7,872 nucleotides of DNA, from positions 1 through 7,872 of the forward strand of contig JAFAEH010000084.1 of the NCBI GenBank assembly GCA_023424135.1. Reading direction: 5' to 3'. Both the position numbers and the translations under genes were made by a program. This DNA is from Actinomycetes bacterium (GTDB taxonomy: Bacteria > Actinomycetota > Actinomycetes > Actinomycetales > Cellulomonadaceae). The notes under the pieces were generated by a model. That model was given only the letters and a program-made list of their open reading frames with translations. It did no database searches and was not told the origin of the DNA. Of the stretch, positions 1 through 5,723 are shown in pieces (the first letter of the stretch is position 1; each line of letters opens with the position of its first letter).

Positions 1-496
1 CCATGAGGATGCGCATGAGGACGTAGCCGATGAGGAAGCCGACGACCGGCGAGGCGAACATCGGGATGATGACGTGATCGAGGATCCCCATCCACTGGAC
101 CGCCGTGGAGGAGGCGAGGCCCGCGCCGACGAGGCCGCCGATGAGGGCGTGGGACGAGGAGGAGGGCAGGCCGAACCACCAGGTGATGAGGTTCCACACG
201 ACGGCGCCGATGAGCGCGGCGAGGACGATGACCAGGCCCTCTCGTTGCATCGTGATGTCGGTCGAGGCCGTGTAGTGGGAGATGTCGATGATCCCCTTGC
301 CGATCGTCTTGGCCACCTCGGTGCCCAGGAGGGCGCCGATGATGTTCATGACCGCGGCCATGAGGAGCGCCACCCTCGGGGTGAGTGCGCGGGTCGACAC
401 GGAGGTCGCGATCGCGTTCGCGGCGTCGTGGAAGCCGTTCGTGTAGTCGAACCCGAGGGCGAGCGCGACGACGAAGACGACGAGCACAGGTTCCAC
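1..496 (-). CDS. pit: Pit-family low-affinity inorganic phosphate transporter, N-terminal part (runs off left edge)
   Basis: This encodes an integral membrane phosphate permease of the PiT/PHO-4 family, which in bacteria imports metal-phosphate together with protons. The 165 residues visible begin with the family signature (residues 15-30, GFDYTNGFHDAANAIA). A second signature lies at residues 109-126 (GLPSSSSHALIGGLVGAG). Hydrophobic stretches at about 2-14, 43-59, 88-106 and 143-162 fit membrane helices. The GTG start at 496 lies 6 bases after the stop of the DUF47 gene, with AAGGAG about 12 bases upstream inside the end of that gene, so the two are almost certainly cotranscribed and perhaps translationally coupled. 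The 3' end lies outside the window; family members are usually 330-500 residues long, so well under half to about half is seen. Family assignment is very secure; ion coupling is family knowledge. Confidence 0.95.
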   Translation of the reverse strand, partial: MEPVLVVFVVALALGFDYTNGFHDAANAIATSVSTRALTPRVALLMAAVMNIIGALLGTEVAKTIGKGIIDISHYTASTDITMQREGLVIVLAALIGAVVWNLITWWFGLPSSSSHALIGGLVGAGLASSTAVQWMGILDHVIIPMFASPVVGFLIGYVLMRILM

Positions 497-502
497 GGGT
501 GC

Positions 503-1123
503 TCAGGACTCCTTGAGCGCGATCGTCTCGACGGTGTTCGCCACCTTCTCGAACGCGTCGGCGGCGTCCTCGAGCTTCTCGACGATCTCCTTGAGCTTCA
601 TGAGCAGGACCGGGTCGGAGATCTCGTCGAACATCTGCGCGAGGAGCTTGCGGTGCGACTTGTCTGCCTGGTTCTCGAGGCGGTTGACCTCGACCCAGTA
701 CTCCTGCAGGGAGTCCATCGAGCGCAGGCGGGGCATGGCCTCGGCCGTCAGCTCGGCAGCGCGCTGCAGGACCTGCACCTGGTCGGAGACCCGTGCCGGG
801 AGCTCCTCGACCTTGTACAGGACGATGAGGTCGGACGCCTCGTCCATGTAGTCCATGCAGTCGTCGAGCGCCGAGGCGAGGTCGTAGATGTCGTCGCGGT
901 CGAACGGCGTGACGAACGTCTGGTTGAGGCGGCGCATGATCGTGTGCGTCGCGTCGTCCGCGGCGTGCTCGGCCTCCGCCATCCGCTTGTTGATGTCCTT
1001 GCGGGCGGCACGGTCCGCCCCGAGCATCTCTGCCAGCAGGTTCGCACCGGTCACCAGGTGCGACGCCGATGCGGCGAAGAGGTCGAAGTACTGGGTGTCG
1101 CGCGGTGTCAGGCGCAGGCGCAC
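503..1123 (-). CDS. DUF47/PhoU-like Pit accessory protein
   Basis: This 206-residue soluble, all-helical protein belongs to the DUF47 family, distantly related to PhoU and typically encoded next to Pit transporters, where it is thought to modulate phosphate uptake. Acidic PhoU-like motifs are visible: EAEHAADDATH at about 50-60, TPFDRDDIYDLASALDDCMDYMDEA at about 72-96 and LEDAADAFEKVANTVE at about 184-199. The E/DxxxD pattern in these binds metal clusters in PhoU. The GTG start at 1123 has GGAG 6 bases upstream and gives a length normal for the family. It is the first gene of a two-gene unit with pit; the stop is followed by only 6 bases before the pit GTG. Upstream repeats resembling a PHO box suggest phosphate control. 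No truncation or unusual composition is seen. Confidence 0.94.
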   Translation of the reverse strand: MRLRLTPRDTQYFDLFAASASHLVTGANLLAEMLGADRAARKDINKRMAEAEHAADDATHTIMRRLNQTFVTPFDRDDIYDLASALDDCMDYMDEASDLIVLYKVEELPARVSDQVQVLQRAAELTAEAMPRLRSMDSLQEYWVEVNRLENQADKSHRKLLAQMFDEISDPVLLMKLKEIVEKLEDAADAFEKVANTVETIALKES

Positions 1124-1165
1124 GGAAGGCTCCGGGTCGTCGACTGTGGTACGGCCCCGGTCGGG

Positions 1166-1242
1166 GCGCGGCTAGCCTAACGGTCGGTGAACGCCAGGTG
1201 CGCAGGACGTGTGTCACGTGCAGCCGTGAGTTCCCTGTGAAC
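1166..1242 (-). promoter_or_regulatory. Candidate PHO-box-like repeats and promoter of the DUF47-pit operon
   Basis: Read on the minus strand, three 7-base units occur exactly 11 bases apart: GCGCACC (1203-1197), GTTCACC (1192-1186) and GTTAGGC (1181-1175). A second pair, GTTCACA (1242-1236) and ACTCACG (1231-1225), is also 11 bases apart. Streptomyces PhoP boxes are built of 11-base direct-repeat units whose first seven bases resemble GTTCACC. A -10-like TAGGCT (1179-1174) follows the first cluster, so that cluster covers the -35 position, which itself (CGCACC) is a poor match; this is the expected geometry for an activator-dependent promoter. Predicted transcription would begin near 1167, where a GCCCC-ggtc-GGGGC hairpin (1154-1167) would sit at the mRNA 5' end. 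This is inference from pattern and neighbours. Confidence 0.4.
1207..1219. promoter_or_regulatory. 13-bp palindrome between the divergent DUF47 and unknown genes
   Basis: ACGTG-TGT-CACGT is a perfect inverted repeat with a 3-base centre, lying between the two PHO-like clusters. It has the form of a dimeric regulator site, but no cognate regulator is visible nearby and the arms are short enough to arise by chance. Confidence 0.25.
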
Positions 1243-1304
1243 CGCTTCGGGGTGGAACGACGCCGGGCCGGGAGCGCCTCTCGGCGCGTGGCCGCTCGAA
1301 GCGG
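1242..1304. repeat. Widely spaced 8-bp inverted repeat in the divergent intergenic region
   Basis: CCGCTTCG at 1242-1249 is the reverse complement of CGAAGCGG at 1297-1304, separated by 47 bases that include a smaller CGCCG (1261-1265) / CGGCG (1282-1286) pair. It lies in the roughly 370-base non-coding stretch between the DUF47 and 225-residue genes. Apart from the PHO-like repeats and a short leader ORF at 1467, I see no other clear element in that stretch. Functional meaning is unclear. Confidence 0.2.
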
Positions 1305-1466
1305 CTGATGATGGAGCCCGGGGCTACCGCGACCCGGCGTCGCCCCGTCAGTCTACGCGCCACCTCTGCTCGGTGACGGGTCGCCCCACCACCCCGCTCT
1401 CGGCCGCGGTACCTGTCGGCGCTCCACGACGGGGCTCGGTGGTGCCGGCGGGACGGAGGGTGGAGC

Positions 1467-1496
1467 ATGGCGCACGTGGACGGAGACGTGGCGTGA
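1467..1496 (+). CDS. Possible 9-codon leader ORF overlapping the next gene start by GTGA
   Basis: ATG at 1467 opens a 9-residue reading frame (MAHVDGDVA) whose TGA at 1494-1496 overlaps the GTG start (1493) of the next gene in the sequence GTGA. A purine-rich GGACGGAGGG (1451-1460) lies 6 bases before the ATG and is a better ribosome site than that of the main gene. The arrangement is what translational coupling by a short leader would look like. It could equally be coincidence, since such tiny ORFs are frequent in this GC range. Confidence 0.25.
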   Translation: MAHVDGDVA

Positions 1497-2170
1497 CGGG
1501 GTCGGGCGGGGGTTCCGCGAGCCCCGGTGCAGCGGGCGGGTCGGGCGGACGGCGGTTCCACCGGCCTGCCGTCGTCGACCCCGCGACCGTCGACGAGCTC
1601 CCCGGCGAGCTCGACCCGACGCTGCGTGACGAGATCGCGCACACCACCGCGCACGCCCTCGTGCACCACGGGCGCGCGACCGCGGACCCGCAGGTCGTCG
1701 GCCGGCTCGTCGCGCTCGTCGAGACGGAGGGCCTGGACGTCGTCGCCGCGATGTGGGCGGACAGCGCACCCGACACGCTGCCGGGCGCGCTGTGGCGCCT
1801 GTACGTGCTGCGCGAGTGGGTGCGGCGCGACCCCGCGACCGTCGCGGACCGGTACCGCCAGGGCGTGGCGGCGGCCCCCGTGCACGACGTCGTCGCGGGT
1901 GTCGTCGACGCGCCCGGGCCGCAGGACGTGCGCGCGGTCGCGGACGCCGTGCTCTCGGGGGTGTACACCGGGGACCTCGCCGTCGCCCTCGAGCGCGCCG
2001 CCGCGTTCTGCCAGGTGCTCGCGACGGGTGCCGCGTTCGACGCCGACCACCTCGACGACGTCGACCCGGGGGCCGCGCACCGCCAGACGCGTGGTGCCGC
2101 GTCGCTGGTGCGCACGGCCGAGGAGCTGTCGCACGCCGCTCACCTGTGGCGGGCCGACCGCCTCGAGTGA
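1493..2170 (+). CDS. Conserved-looking protein of unknown function, 225 aa
   Basis: I do not recognise a named domain. The start chosen is GTG 1493, with GGAG 7 bases upstream; the open frame extends 40 codons further up, but that stretch is Arg/Gly/Pro-rich and has poorer initiation sites. Residues 1-22 are a Gly/Ser-rich low-complexity tail. From residue 23 (HRPAVVDPATVDEL) on, the protein is a mostly helical soluble domain without signal peptide or membrane segment. Notable blocks are LPGALWRLYVLREWVRRDP (96-114), VHDVVAGVVDAPGPQDVRAVADAVLSG (130-156) and DLAVALERAAAFCQVLATG (161-179). The strong GC3 bias and compact domain pattern argue that it is real. The 131 bases to the sugar permease gene contain no obvious terminator, so readthrough is possible. 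My impression that similar proteins occur in other Micrococcales is from memory only. Function unknown. Confidence 0.75.
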   Translation: MTGSGGGSASPGAAGGSGGRRFHRPAVVDPATVDELPGELDPTLRDEIAHTTAHALVHHGRATADPQVVGRLVALVETEGLDVVAAMWADSAPDTLPGALWRLYVLREWVRRDPATVADRYRQGVAAAPVHDVVAGVVDAPGPQDVRAVADAVLSGVYTGDLAVALERAAAFCQVLATGAAFDADHLDDVDPGAAHRQTRGAASLVRTAEELSHAAHLWRADRLE

Positions 2171-2204
2171 CCCCCGCGATCCCCCCGCACCGCGCGCCGT
2201 GGAC

Positions 2205-2340
2205 GGGCAGGGTGGGCGGGTGTCCGGGTGCGGCACGGGGCGGGCGGGGTCAGAGTGGGGGTGACCGGGACGGGCCCGGCGGGGCGGGGGGTGTGCTGAC
2301 CATGGCGGGAACGTCGTCGGGGCCGGGGACGGGGACGGGG
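2205..2340 (+). other. Run of four G-quadruplex-type motifs across the leader and first codons of the sugar permease gene
   Basis: On the coding strand four successive segments each contain four G-tracts of at least 3: 2205-2220 (loops of 2, 1 and 1 base), 2237-2261 (loops 1, 1, 7), 2267-2291 (loops 1, 6, 1) and 2319-2340 (four GGGG tracts with 2-base loops). The last lies within the coding sequence. The G-rich strand is the mRNA sense strand, so RNA structures could form over the ribosome site. The opposite strand would present i-motif-type C-tracts. The motifs are directly visible; folding and function are not shown. Confidence 0.5.
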
Positions 2341-3780
2341 ACCCCAGCAGGTGCCGCGAAGTACCAGGGCAAGGCGGTCGTCCTGGCGGTCGCCGCCGCG
2401 GTCGGCGGGTTCCTGTTCGGGTTCGACAGCTCGGTCATCAACGGCGCGGTCGACGCGGTGCAGGGCGAGTTCGCGCTCTCGGGCGTCGTCACCGGGCTGG
2501 TGGTGGCGGTCGCGCTGCTCGGCTGCGCGGTCGGCGCGTGGCTCGGTGGACGCCTGTCGGACCGGTGGGGCCGCACACGCGTCATGGTGCTCGGCGCGAT
2601 CCTGTTCTTCGTCTCCTCGGTGCTCTCGGCGTTCGCGTTCGCGGCGTGGGACCTCGCGCTGTGGCGCGTCATGGCGGGTGTCGGCATCGGCATCGCGTCG
2701 GTCATCGCGCCGGCGTACATCGCGGAGATCGCCCCCGCGTCGATGCGCGGGCGCCTCGGCTCGCTGCAGCAGCTCGCGATCACCCTCGGCATCTTCGCCG
2801 CACTCCTGTCGGACCAGCTGCTCGCGACGTCGGCGGGCGGCGCGGCGGAGGAGCTGTGGTTCGGGCTGGACGCGTGGCGCTGGATGTTCCTCGTGGGCGT
2901 GGTGCCCGCCGCGGTCTACGGGATCCTCGCGCTGCGGATCCCGGAGTCGCCGCGCTACCTCGTCGCGCAGGGCCGCCGGGACGAGGCGCGGGCGGTGCTC
3001 GCGGACGTCCTCGGGCCCGACGAGGATCCTGACGAGCGGGTCGCGCAGATCGAGCACACGATCCGCACGGACGCCGCGCTCGCCGAGCAGTCGAGCCTGC
3101 GTGGTCCGGTGCTGGGCCTGCTGCCCGTCGTGTGGGTCGGCATCCTGCTGTCGGTGTTCCAGCAGTTCGTCGGCATCAACGTGATCTTCTACTACTCGAC
3201 GACGCTGTGGCAGGCCGTGGGCTTCGAGGAGAGCCAGTCGTTCCTCATCTCGACGATCACGTCGGTGACCAACGTGGCGGTGACGTTCATCGCGATCGCG
3301 CTGATCGACAAGGTGGGGCGTCGCCCGCTGCTGCTCATCGGGTCGGCGGGCATGACCGTGGCGCTCGGCGTGATGGCGGTGGCGTTCATGAACGCCACCG
3401 GCACGGGCTCGGACGTCAGCCTCGACGGTGCGTGGGGTGTGGTGGCGCTCGTCGCGGCCAACGCGTTCGTCGTGTTCTTCGGTGCGACGTGGGGTCCGCT
3501 GGTCTGGGTGCTGCTGGGCGAGATGTTCCCCAACCGGATCCGGGCGGCGGCGCTGGGTGTCGCGGCCGCCGCCCAGTGGATCGCGAACTTCCTCATCACC
3601 GTGTCGTTCCCGGAGCTGCTGGCGCAGTTCGGCCCGACGGTGCCCTACCTGCTCTACGCGTCGTTCGCCGCGCTGTCGTTCTTCTTCGTGCTCGCGAAGG
3701 TCCCGGAGACCAAGGGCGTGCAGCTCGAGGACATGGAGAGCCTGCAGGTCGAGCGGCGGGCGCGCCGCACGCGCGCCTGA
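2302..3780 (+). CDS. Sugar-porter family MFS permease (GlcP/GalP/XylE-like)
   Basis: This 492-residue, 12-helix major facilitator belongs to the sugar porter family (TC 2.A.1.1), which imports monosaccharides, usually with protons. Family marks in order: GGFLFGFDSSVINGAV (35-50), RLSDRWGRTR (84-93), PASMRGRLGSLQQLAITLGI (145-164), PESPRYL (214-220), QQFVGINVIFYYS (287-299), DKVGRRP (336-342), WGPLVWVLLGEMFPNRIR (397-414) and PETKG (468-472). The N- and C-terminal tails (about 1-24 and 470-492) are cytoplasmic, the latter Arg-rich. The ATG at 2302 is preferred; an in-frame GTG at 2293 sits only 1-2 bases after the G-run and is a weaker choice. The ribosome site is an unusual run of G (2286-2291) about 10 bases upstream. 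Resemblance to actinobacterial glucose permeases is strong, but the substrate cannot be read from sequence. No sugar-use genes lie adjacent, so it may be a stand-alone uptake gene. Confidence 0.93.
   Translation: MAGTSSGPGTGTGTPAGAAKYQGKAVVLAVAAAVGGFLFGFDSSVINGAVDAVQGEFALSGVVTGLVVAVALLGCAVGAWLGGRLSDRWGRTRVMVLGAILFFVSSVLSAFAFAAWDLALWRVMAGVGIGIASVIAPAYIAEIAPASMRGRLGSLQQLAITLGIFAALLSDQLLATSAGGAAEELWFGLDAWRWMFLVGVVPAAVYGILALRIPESPRYLVAQGRRDEARAVLADVLGPDEDPDERVAQIEHTIRTDAALAEQSSLRGPVLGLLPVVWVGILLSVFQQFVGINVIFYYSTTLWQAVGFEESQSFLISTITSVTNVAVTFIAIALIDKVGRRPLLLIGSAGMTVALGVMAVAFMNATGTGSDVSLDGAWGVVALVAANAFVVFFGATWGPLVWVLLGEMFPNRIRAAALGVAAAAQWIANFLITVSFPELLAQFGPTVPYLLYASFAALSFFFVLAKVPETKGVQLEDMESLQVERRARRTRA
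2325..2342 (+). repeat. GGGGAC hexamer repeated three times in the permease N-terminus
   Basis: Three tandem GGGGAC units encode the Gly-Thr alternation at residues 9-14 of the sugar permease, just before its first helix. It is a short microsatellite-like tract; changes in copy number of 6 bases would keep the frame. Confidence 0.6.
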
Positions 3781-3869
3781 GGACGACGGCTCCGGTCGCA
3801 CGACGGGGCGCGCGGCGGGCCCCTCGCGACGCGGCGGCCGGGGCTCGGCGGAGATCCACCCGGCAGAAG

Positions 3870-3884
3870 GTTGCCTCAGGTAAC
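3870..3884. promoter_or_regulatory. Operator-like palindrome covering the -35 of the exporter promoter
   Basis: GTTGCCTCAGGTAAC is a 15-bp inverted repeat with one mismatched arm position (GTTgCCT / AGGtAAC). Size and TTGCC-GGCAA style fit sites bound by MarR-family dimers. It overlaps the -35 hexamer, so binding would exclude RNA polymerase. The MarR gene at 5720-6193 is the nearest candidate binder (inference). Confidence 0.55.
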
Positions 3885-3899
3885 GATCTGACTTAGAGT
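3871..3899 (+). promoter_or_regulatory. Sigma-70-like promoter of the drug-exporter gene
   Basis: TTGCCT (3871-3876) and TAGAGT (3894-3899) are separated by exactly 17 bases; each matches 4 of 6 consensus positions (TTGACA and TATAAT). It is the only such pair I found in the 226-base gap after the sugar permease. Transcription would start near 3906, giving a leader of about 100 bases before the GTG at 4007. Two palindromes cover the -35 and the -10/+1 positions. Confidence 0.6.
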
Positions 3900-3912
3900 T
3901 GCCCGGAGCAAC
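3898..3912. promoter_or_regulatory. Second operator-like palindrome at the transcription start of the exporter
   Basis: GTTGC-CCGGA-GCAAC has perfect 5-bp arms and shares the GTTGCC half-site with the palindrome at 3870-3884. Centres of the two are 28 bp apart. It touches the end of the -10 hexamer and covers the predicted +1, a typical position for repression. Confidence 0.5.
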
Positions 3913-3923
3913 CGTCGCGGTCG

Positions 3924-4010
3924 ATGCCGGCGACGCGCCCGCCTTCGACCGTCGACGACGTCCGGTCACCCTCCCGCCCCGCACCCCGGAATCGAGCACC
4001 TCGCCTGTGA
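3924..4010 (+). CDS. Possible 28-codon leader ORF ending in GTGA overlap with the exporter start
   Basis: ATG 3924 opens a 28-residue Pro/Arg-rich frame (MPATRPPSTVDD at its start, ending NRAPRL) whose TGA (4008-4010) overlaps the exporter GTG start (4007) as GTGA. The frame lies wholly inside the predicted mRNA leader. The exporter start itself lacks a good ribosome site, so coupled re-initiation would explain its translation. Against it, the ribosome site for this ATG is also poor: GGAG at 3905-3908 is 15 bases away and lies at the predicted mRNA 5' end. Confidence 0.3.
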   Translation: MPATRPPSTVDDVRSPSRPAPRNRAPRL

Positions 4011-5659
4011 CCACCCACCGCCCCACCGCCGACGACACCGTCGACAACACCGCCGACGCGCCCGTCCTCACCGCCCCCGACGCCGCACCGGTCGACACCG
4101 GCACCGCCGCCCCCGCGATGACCCACCGCGAGGTCCTCGAGGCCCTGTCCGGGATCCTCCTGGGCATGTTCGTCTCGATCCTCGCGACGAGCGTCGTGTC
4201 CACGTCGCTGCCGCGGATCATCACCGACCTGCACGGCAACCAGTCGGCGTTCACCTGGGTCGTCACCGCGACCCTCCTGACGACCACGGTCTCGACCCCC
4301 GTGTGGGGCAAGCTCGCCGACCTCGCCGACCGCAAGCTCCTCGTGCAGGTCGCACTGGTCATCTCGGTCGCCTCGTCGGCGCTCGCCGGCCTCGCGCACA
4401 ACACCGAGATGCTCATCGGCATGCGCGCGCTGCAGGGCATCGGCGCGGGCGGGCTCACCGCACTGGGCACCGTGCTGATCGCCGACATCATCAGCCCGCG
4501 CGAGCGTGGCCGGTACATGGGCCTGATGGGCGCCGTCATGGCGGTCGGCATGGTCGGTGGCCCCCTGCTCGGCGGCGTCATCACCGACACGGCGGGCTGG
4601 CGGTGGAACTTCTTCGTCGGGCTGCCGTTCGCGATCGCCGCGATCGTCGTGCTGCAGCGCACGCTGCACCTGCCCGCCACCGTGCGCCGCCGCGTGCGCA
4701 TCGACTGGGCGGGCACGCTCCTGCTGTCCGCGTCGGTCGCGACGCTGCTGCTGTGGGTCACGTTCGCCGGCTCGTCGTTCGACTGGCTGTCCTGGCAGAC
4801 CGCCGTCATGGTCGGCGCATCCGTGCTCGGGGTCGTCGCGGTCGTGCTCGTCGAGCAGCGCGCCGCCGAGCCGATCATCCCGCTGCACCTGTTCCGCAAC
4901 CGGACCGTCGTCCTCGCGGTCGTCGCGTCCGTGGCGGTCGGCATCGCGCTGTTCGGCACGCAGGTGTTCCTCAGCCAGTACATGCAGCTCGCGCGCGGCA
5001 AGACGCCGACGCAGTCCGGCCTGCTGACCATCCCGATGGTCGTCGGCGTGTTCCTGTCCTCGACCGTCTCCGGCCGGACGATCAGCCGCACCGGCCGCTA
5101 CAAGGCGATCATGGTCGCGGGCGCCGTCCTGCTGACCGGCGGTCTCGGGCTCATGGGGACGATCGACGAGGCGACGAGCTTCGTGCTCGTCGGCTTGTAC
5201 ATGCTCGTCGTCGGCGTCGGGGTCGGCATGCTCATGCAGAACCTCGTGCTCGCGACCCAGAACACGCTGCCGATCACCGACATGGGCGCGGGGACCGCGA
5301 CGGTCGCGTTCTTCCGCACCCTCGGCGGCGCGATCGGCGTGTCGGTGCTCGGTGCGCTGCTGTCGAACCGCGTCTCGCACCTGATCGTCGACGGCCTCGC
5401 CGGGATCGGCGTGGACCCGTCGGCGATGGGCTCGGCCGGTACGACGTCGCTGCCGGACCTCGCGTTGCTGCCCGACCCGGTGCGGCACGTCGTCGAGCAC
5501 GCGTTCGGCGTCGGCGTGGCCGAGCTCTTCCTGGTCGGCGCGCCGGTCGCGCTGCTCGCGCTGCTCGCCGTGCTCGCGCTGCGCGAGGTGCCGCTGGGAC
5601 GCGCGTCGGGCGTCGAGCAGCGGCTCGCGGCCCAGCGCGAACCCGCGACCGCCCCCTGA
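4007..5659 (+). CDS. DHA2 (EmrB/QacA-type) MFS drug exporter
   Basis: This 550-residue membrane protein fits the 14-helix DHA2 drug:proton antiporters in length and motifs. Motif A is GKLADLADRKLL (101-112), motif B RALQGIGAGG (140-149), and the antiporter motif C region is VGMVGGPLLGG (180-190), followed by WRWNFF (198-203). A TSLPRIITDL segment (66-75) is typical of actinobacterial members. The first 38 residues are a hydrophilic Thr/Ala/Pro/Asp tail. GTG 4007 is the only good in-frame start downstream of the predicted promoter except ATG 4118, which would remove the tail and has no ribosome site; GTG 4007 has only a weak site. The gene has its own promoter with two palindromes and ends at a strong hairpin. 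A convergent marR gene lies immediately downstream, suggesting ligand-induced efflux. The substrate is unknown. Confidence 0.9.
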   Translation: MTTHRPTADDTVDNTADAPVLTAPDAAPVDTGTAAPAMTHREVLEALSGILLGMFVSILATSVVSTSLPRIITDLHGNQSAFTWVVTATLLTTTVSTPVWGKLADLADRKLLVQVALVISVASSALAGLAHNTEMLIGMRALQGIGAGGLTALGTVLIADIISPRERGRYMGLMGAVMAVGMVGGPLLGGVITDTAGWRWNFFVGLPFAIAAIVVLQRTLHLPATVRRRVRIDWAGTLLLSASVATLLLWVTFAGSSFDWLSWQTAVMVGASVLGVVAVVLVEQRAAEPIIPLHLFRNRTVVLAVVASVAVGIALFGTQVFLSQYMQLARGKTPTQSGLLTIPMVVGVFLSSTVSGRTISRTGRYKAIMVAGAVLLTGGLGLMGTIDEATSFVLVGLYMLVVGVGVGMLMQNLVLATQNTLPITDMGAGTATVAFFRTLGGAIGVSVLGALLSNRVSHLIVDGLAGIGVDPSAMGSAGTTSLPDLALLPDPVRHVVEHAFGVGVAELFLVGAPVALLALLAVLALREVPLGRASGVEQRLAAQREPATAP

Positions 5660-5674
5660 CACCCTCACCGCCGC

Positions 5675-5723
5675 GTGAGACAGAGGATTCCCGGCACCGT
5701 GCGCCGGGAATCCTCTGCCTCAC
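5675..5723. terminator. Bidirectional hairpin terminator between exporter and marR
   Basis: Arms at 5675-5695 and 5703-5723 are 21-base inverted repeats with a single mismatch, enclosing a 7-base loop (ACCGTGC). The inner 14 pairs (AGAGGATTCCCGGC and its complement) are perfect. No T-run follows, as is usual in actinobacteria. It lies 15 bases after the exporter stop, and the marR stop codon (5720-5722) falls inside the right arm, so it would serve both convergent transcripts. Confidence 0.85.

Noticed and set aside
74..1180. A 368-codon plus-strand frame opposite the phosphate genes
   Set aside because: The minus strand encodes unmistakable Pit and DUF47 proteins here; the plus frame shows only charged low-complexity sequence.
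1373..1492. N-terminal extension of the 225-residue protein up to position 1373
   Set aside because: The extra 40 residues are Arg/Gly/Pro-rich, the ATG there has no good ribosome site, and GTG 1493 has GGAG at 7 bases.
1214..2236. A 340-codon minus-strand frame opposite the 225-residue gene
   Set aside because: It is Arg/Pro/Gly-rich without recognisable motifs, whereas the plus-strand frame has a ribosome site and helical domain pattern. I keep slight doubt because the plus-strand gene is itself unassigned.
3805..3823. GGGGC...GCCCC hairpin after the sugar permease as a terminator
   Set aside because: The stem has only 5 pairs around a 9-base loop with no T-run; such pairs are expected by chance at this GC content. 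The 3' end of this transcript remains undefined.
3899..4006. N-terminal extension of the exporter from TTG 3899
   Set aside because: That codon falls at the predicted -10/+1, the extension is Arg/Pro-rich, and no ATG or GTG is in frame before 4007.
2140..5091. A 983-codon open frame on the minus strand across both transporter genes
   Set aside because: It is antisense to two clearly recognisable MFS genes, has Arg/Thr/Pro-rich composition without domains, and arises because GC-rich third positions suppress stops.
3893..5668. A 591-codon minus-strand frame opposite the drug exporter
   Set aside because: It is strongly enriched in Arg, Asp, Gly, Glu and His with no family motifs; it is a mirror of the exporter coding sequence.
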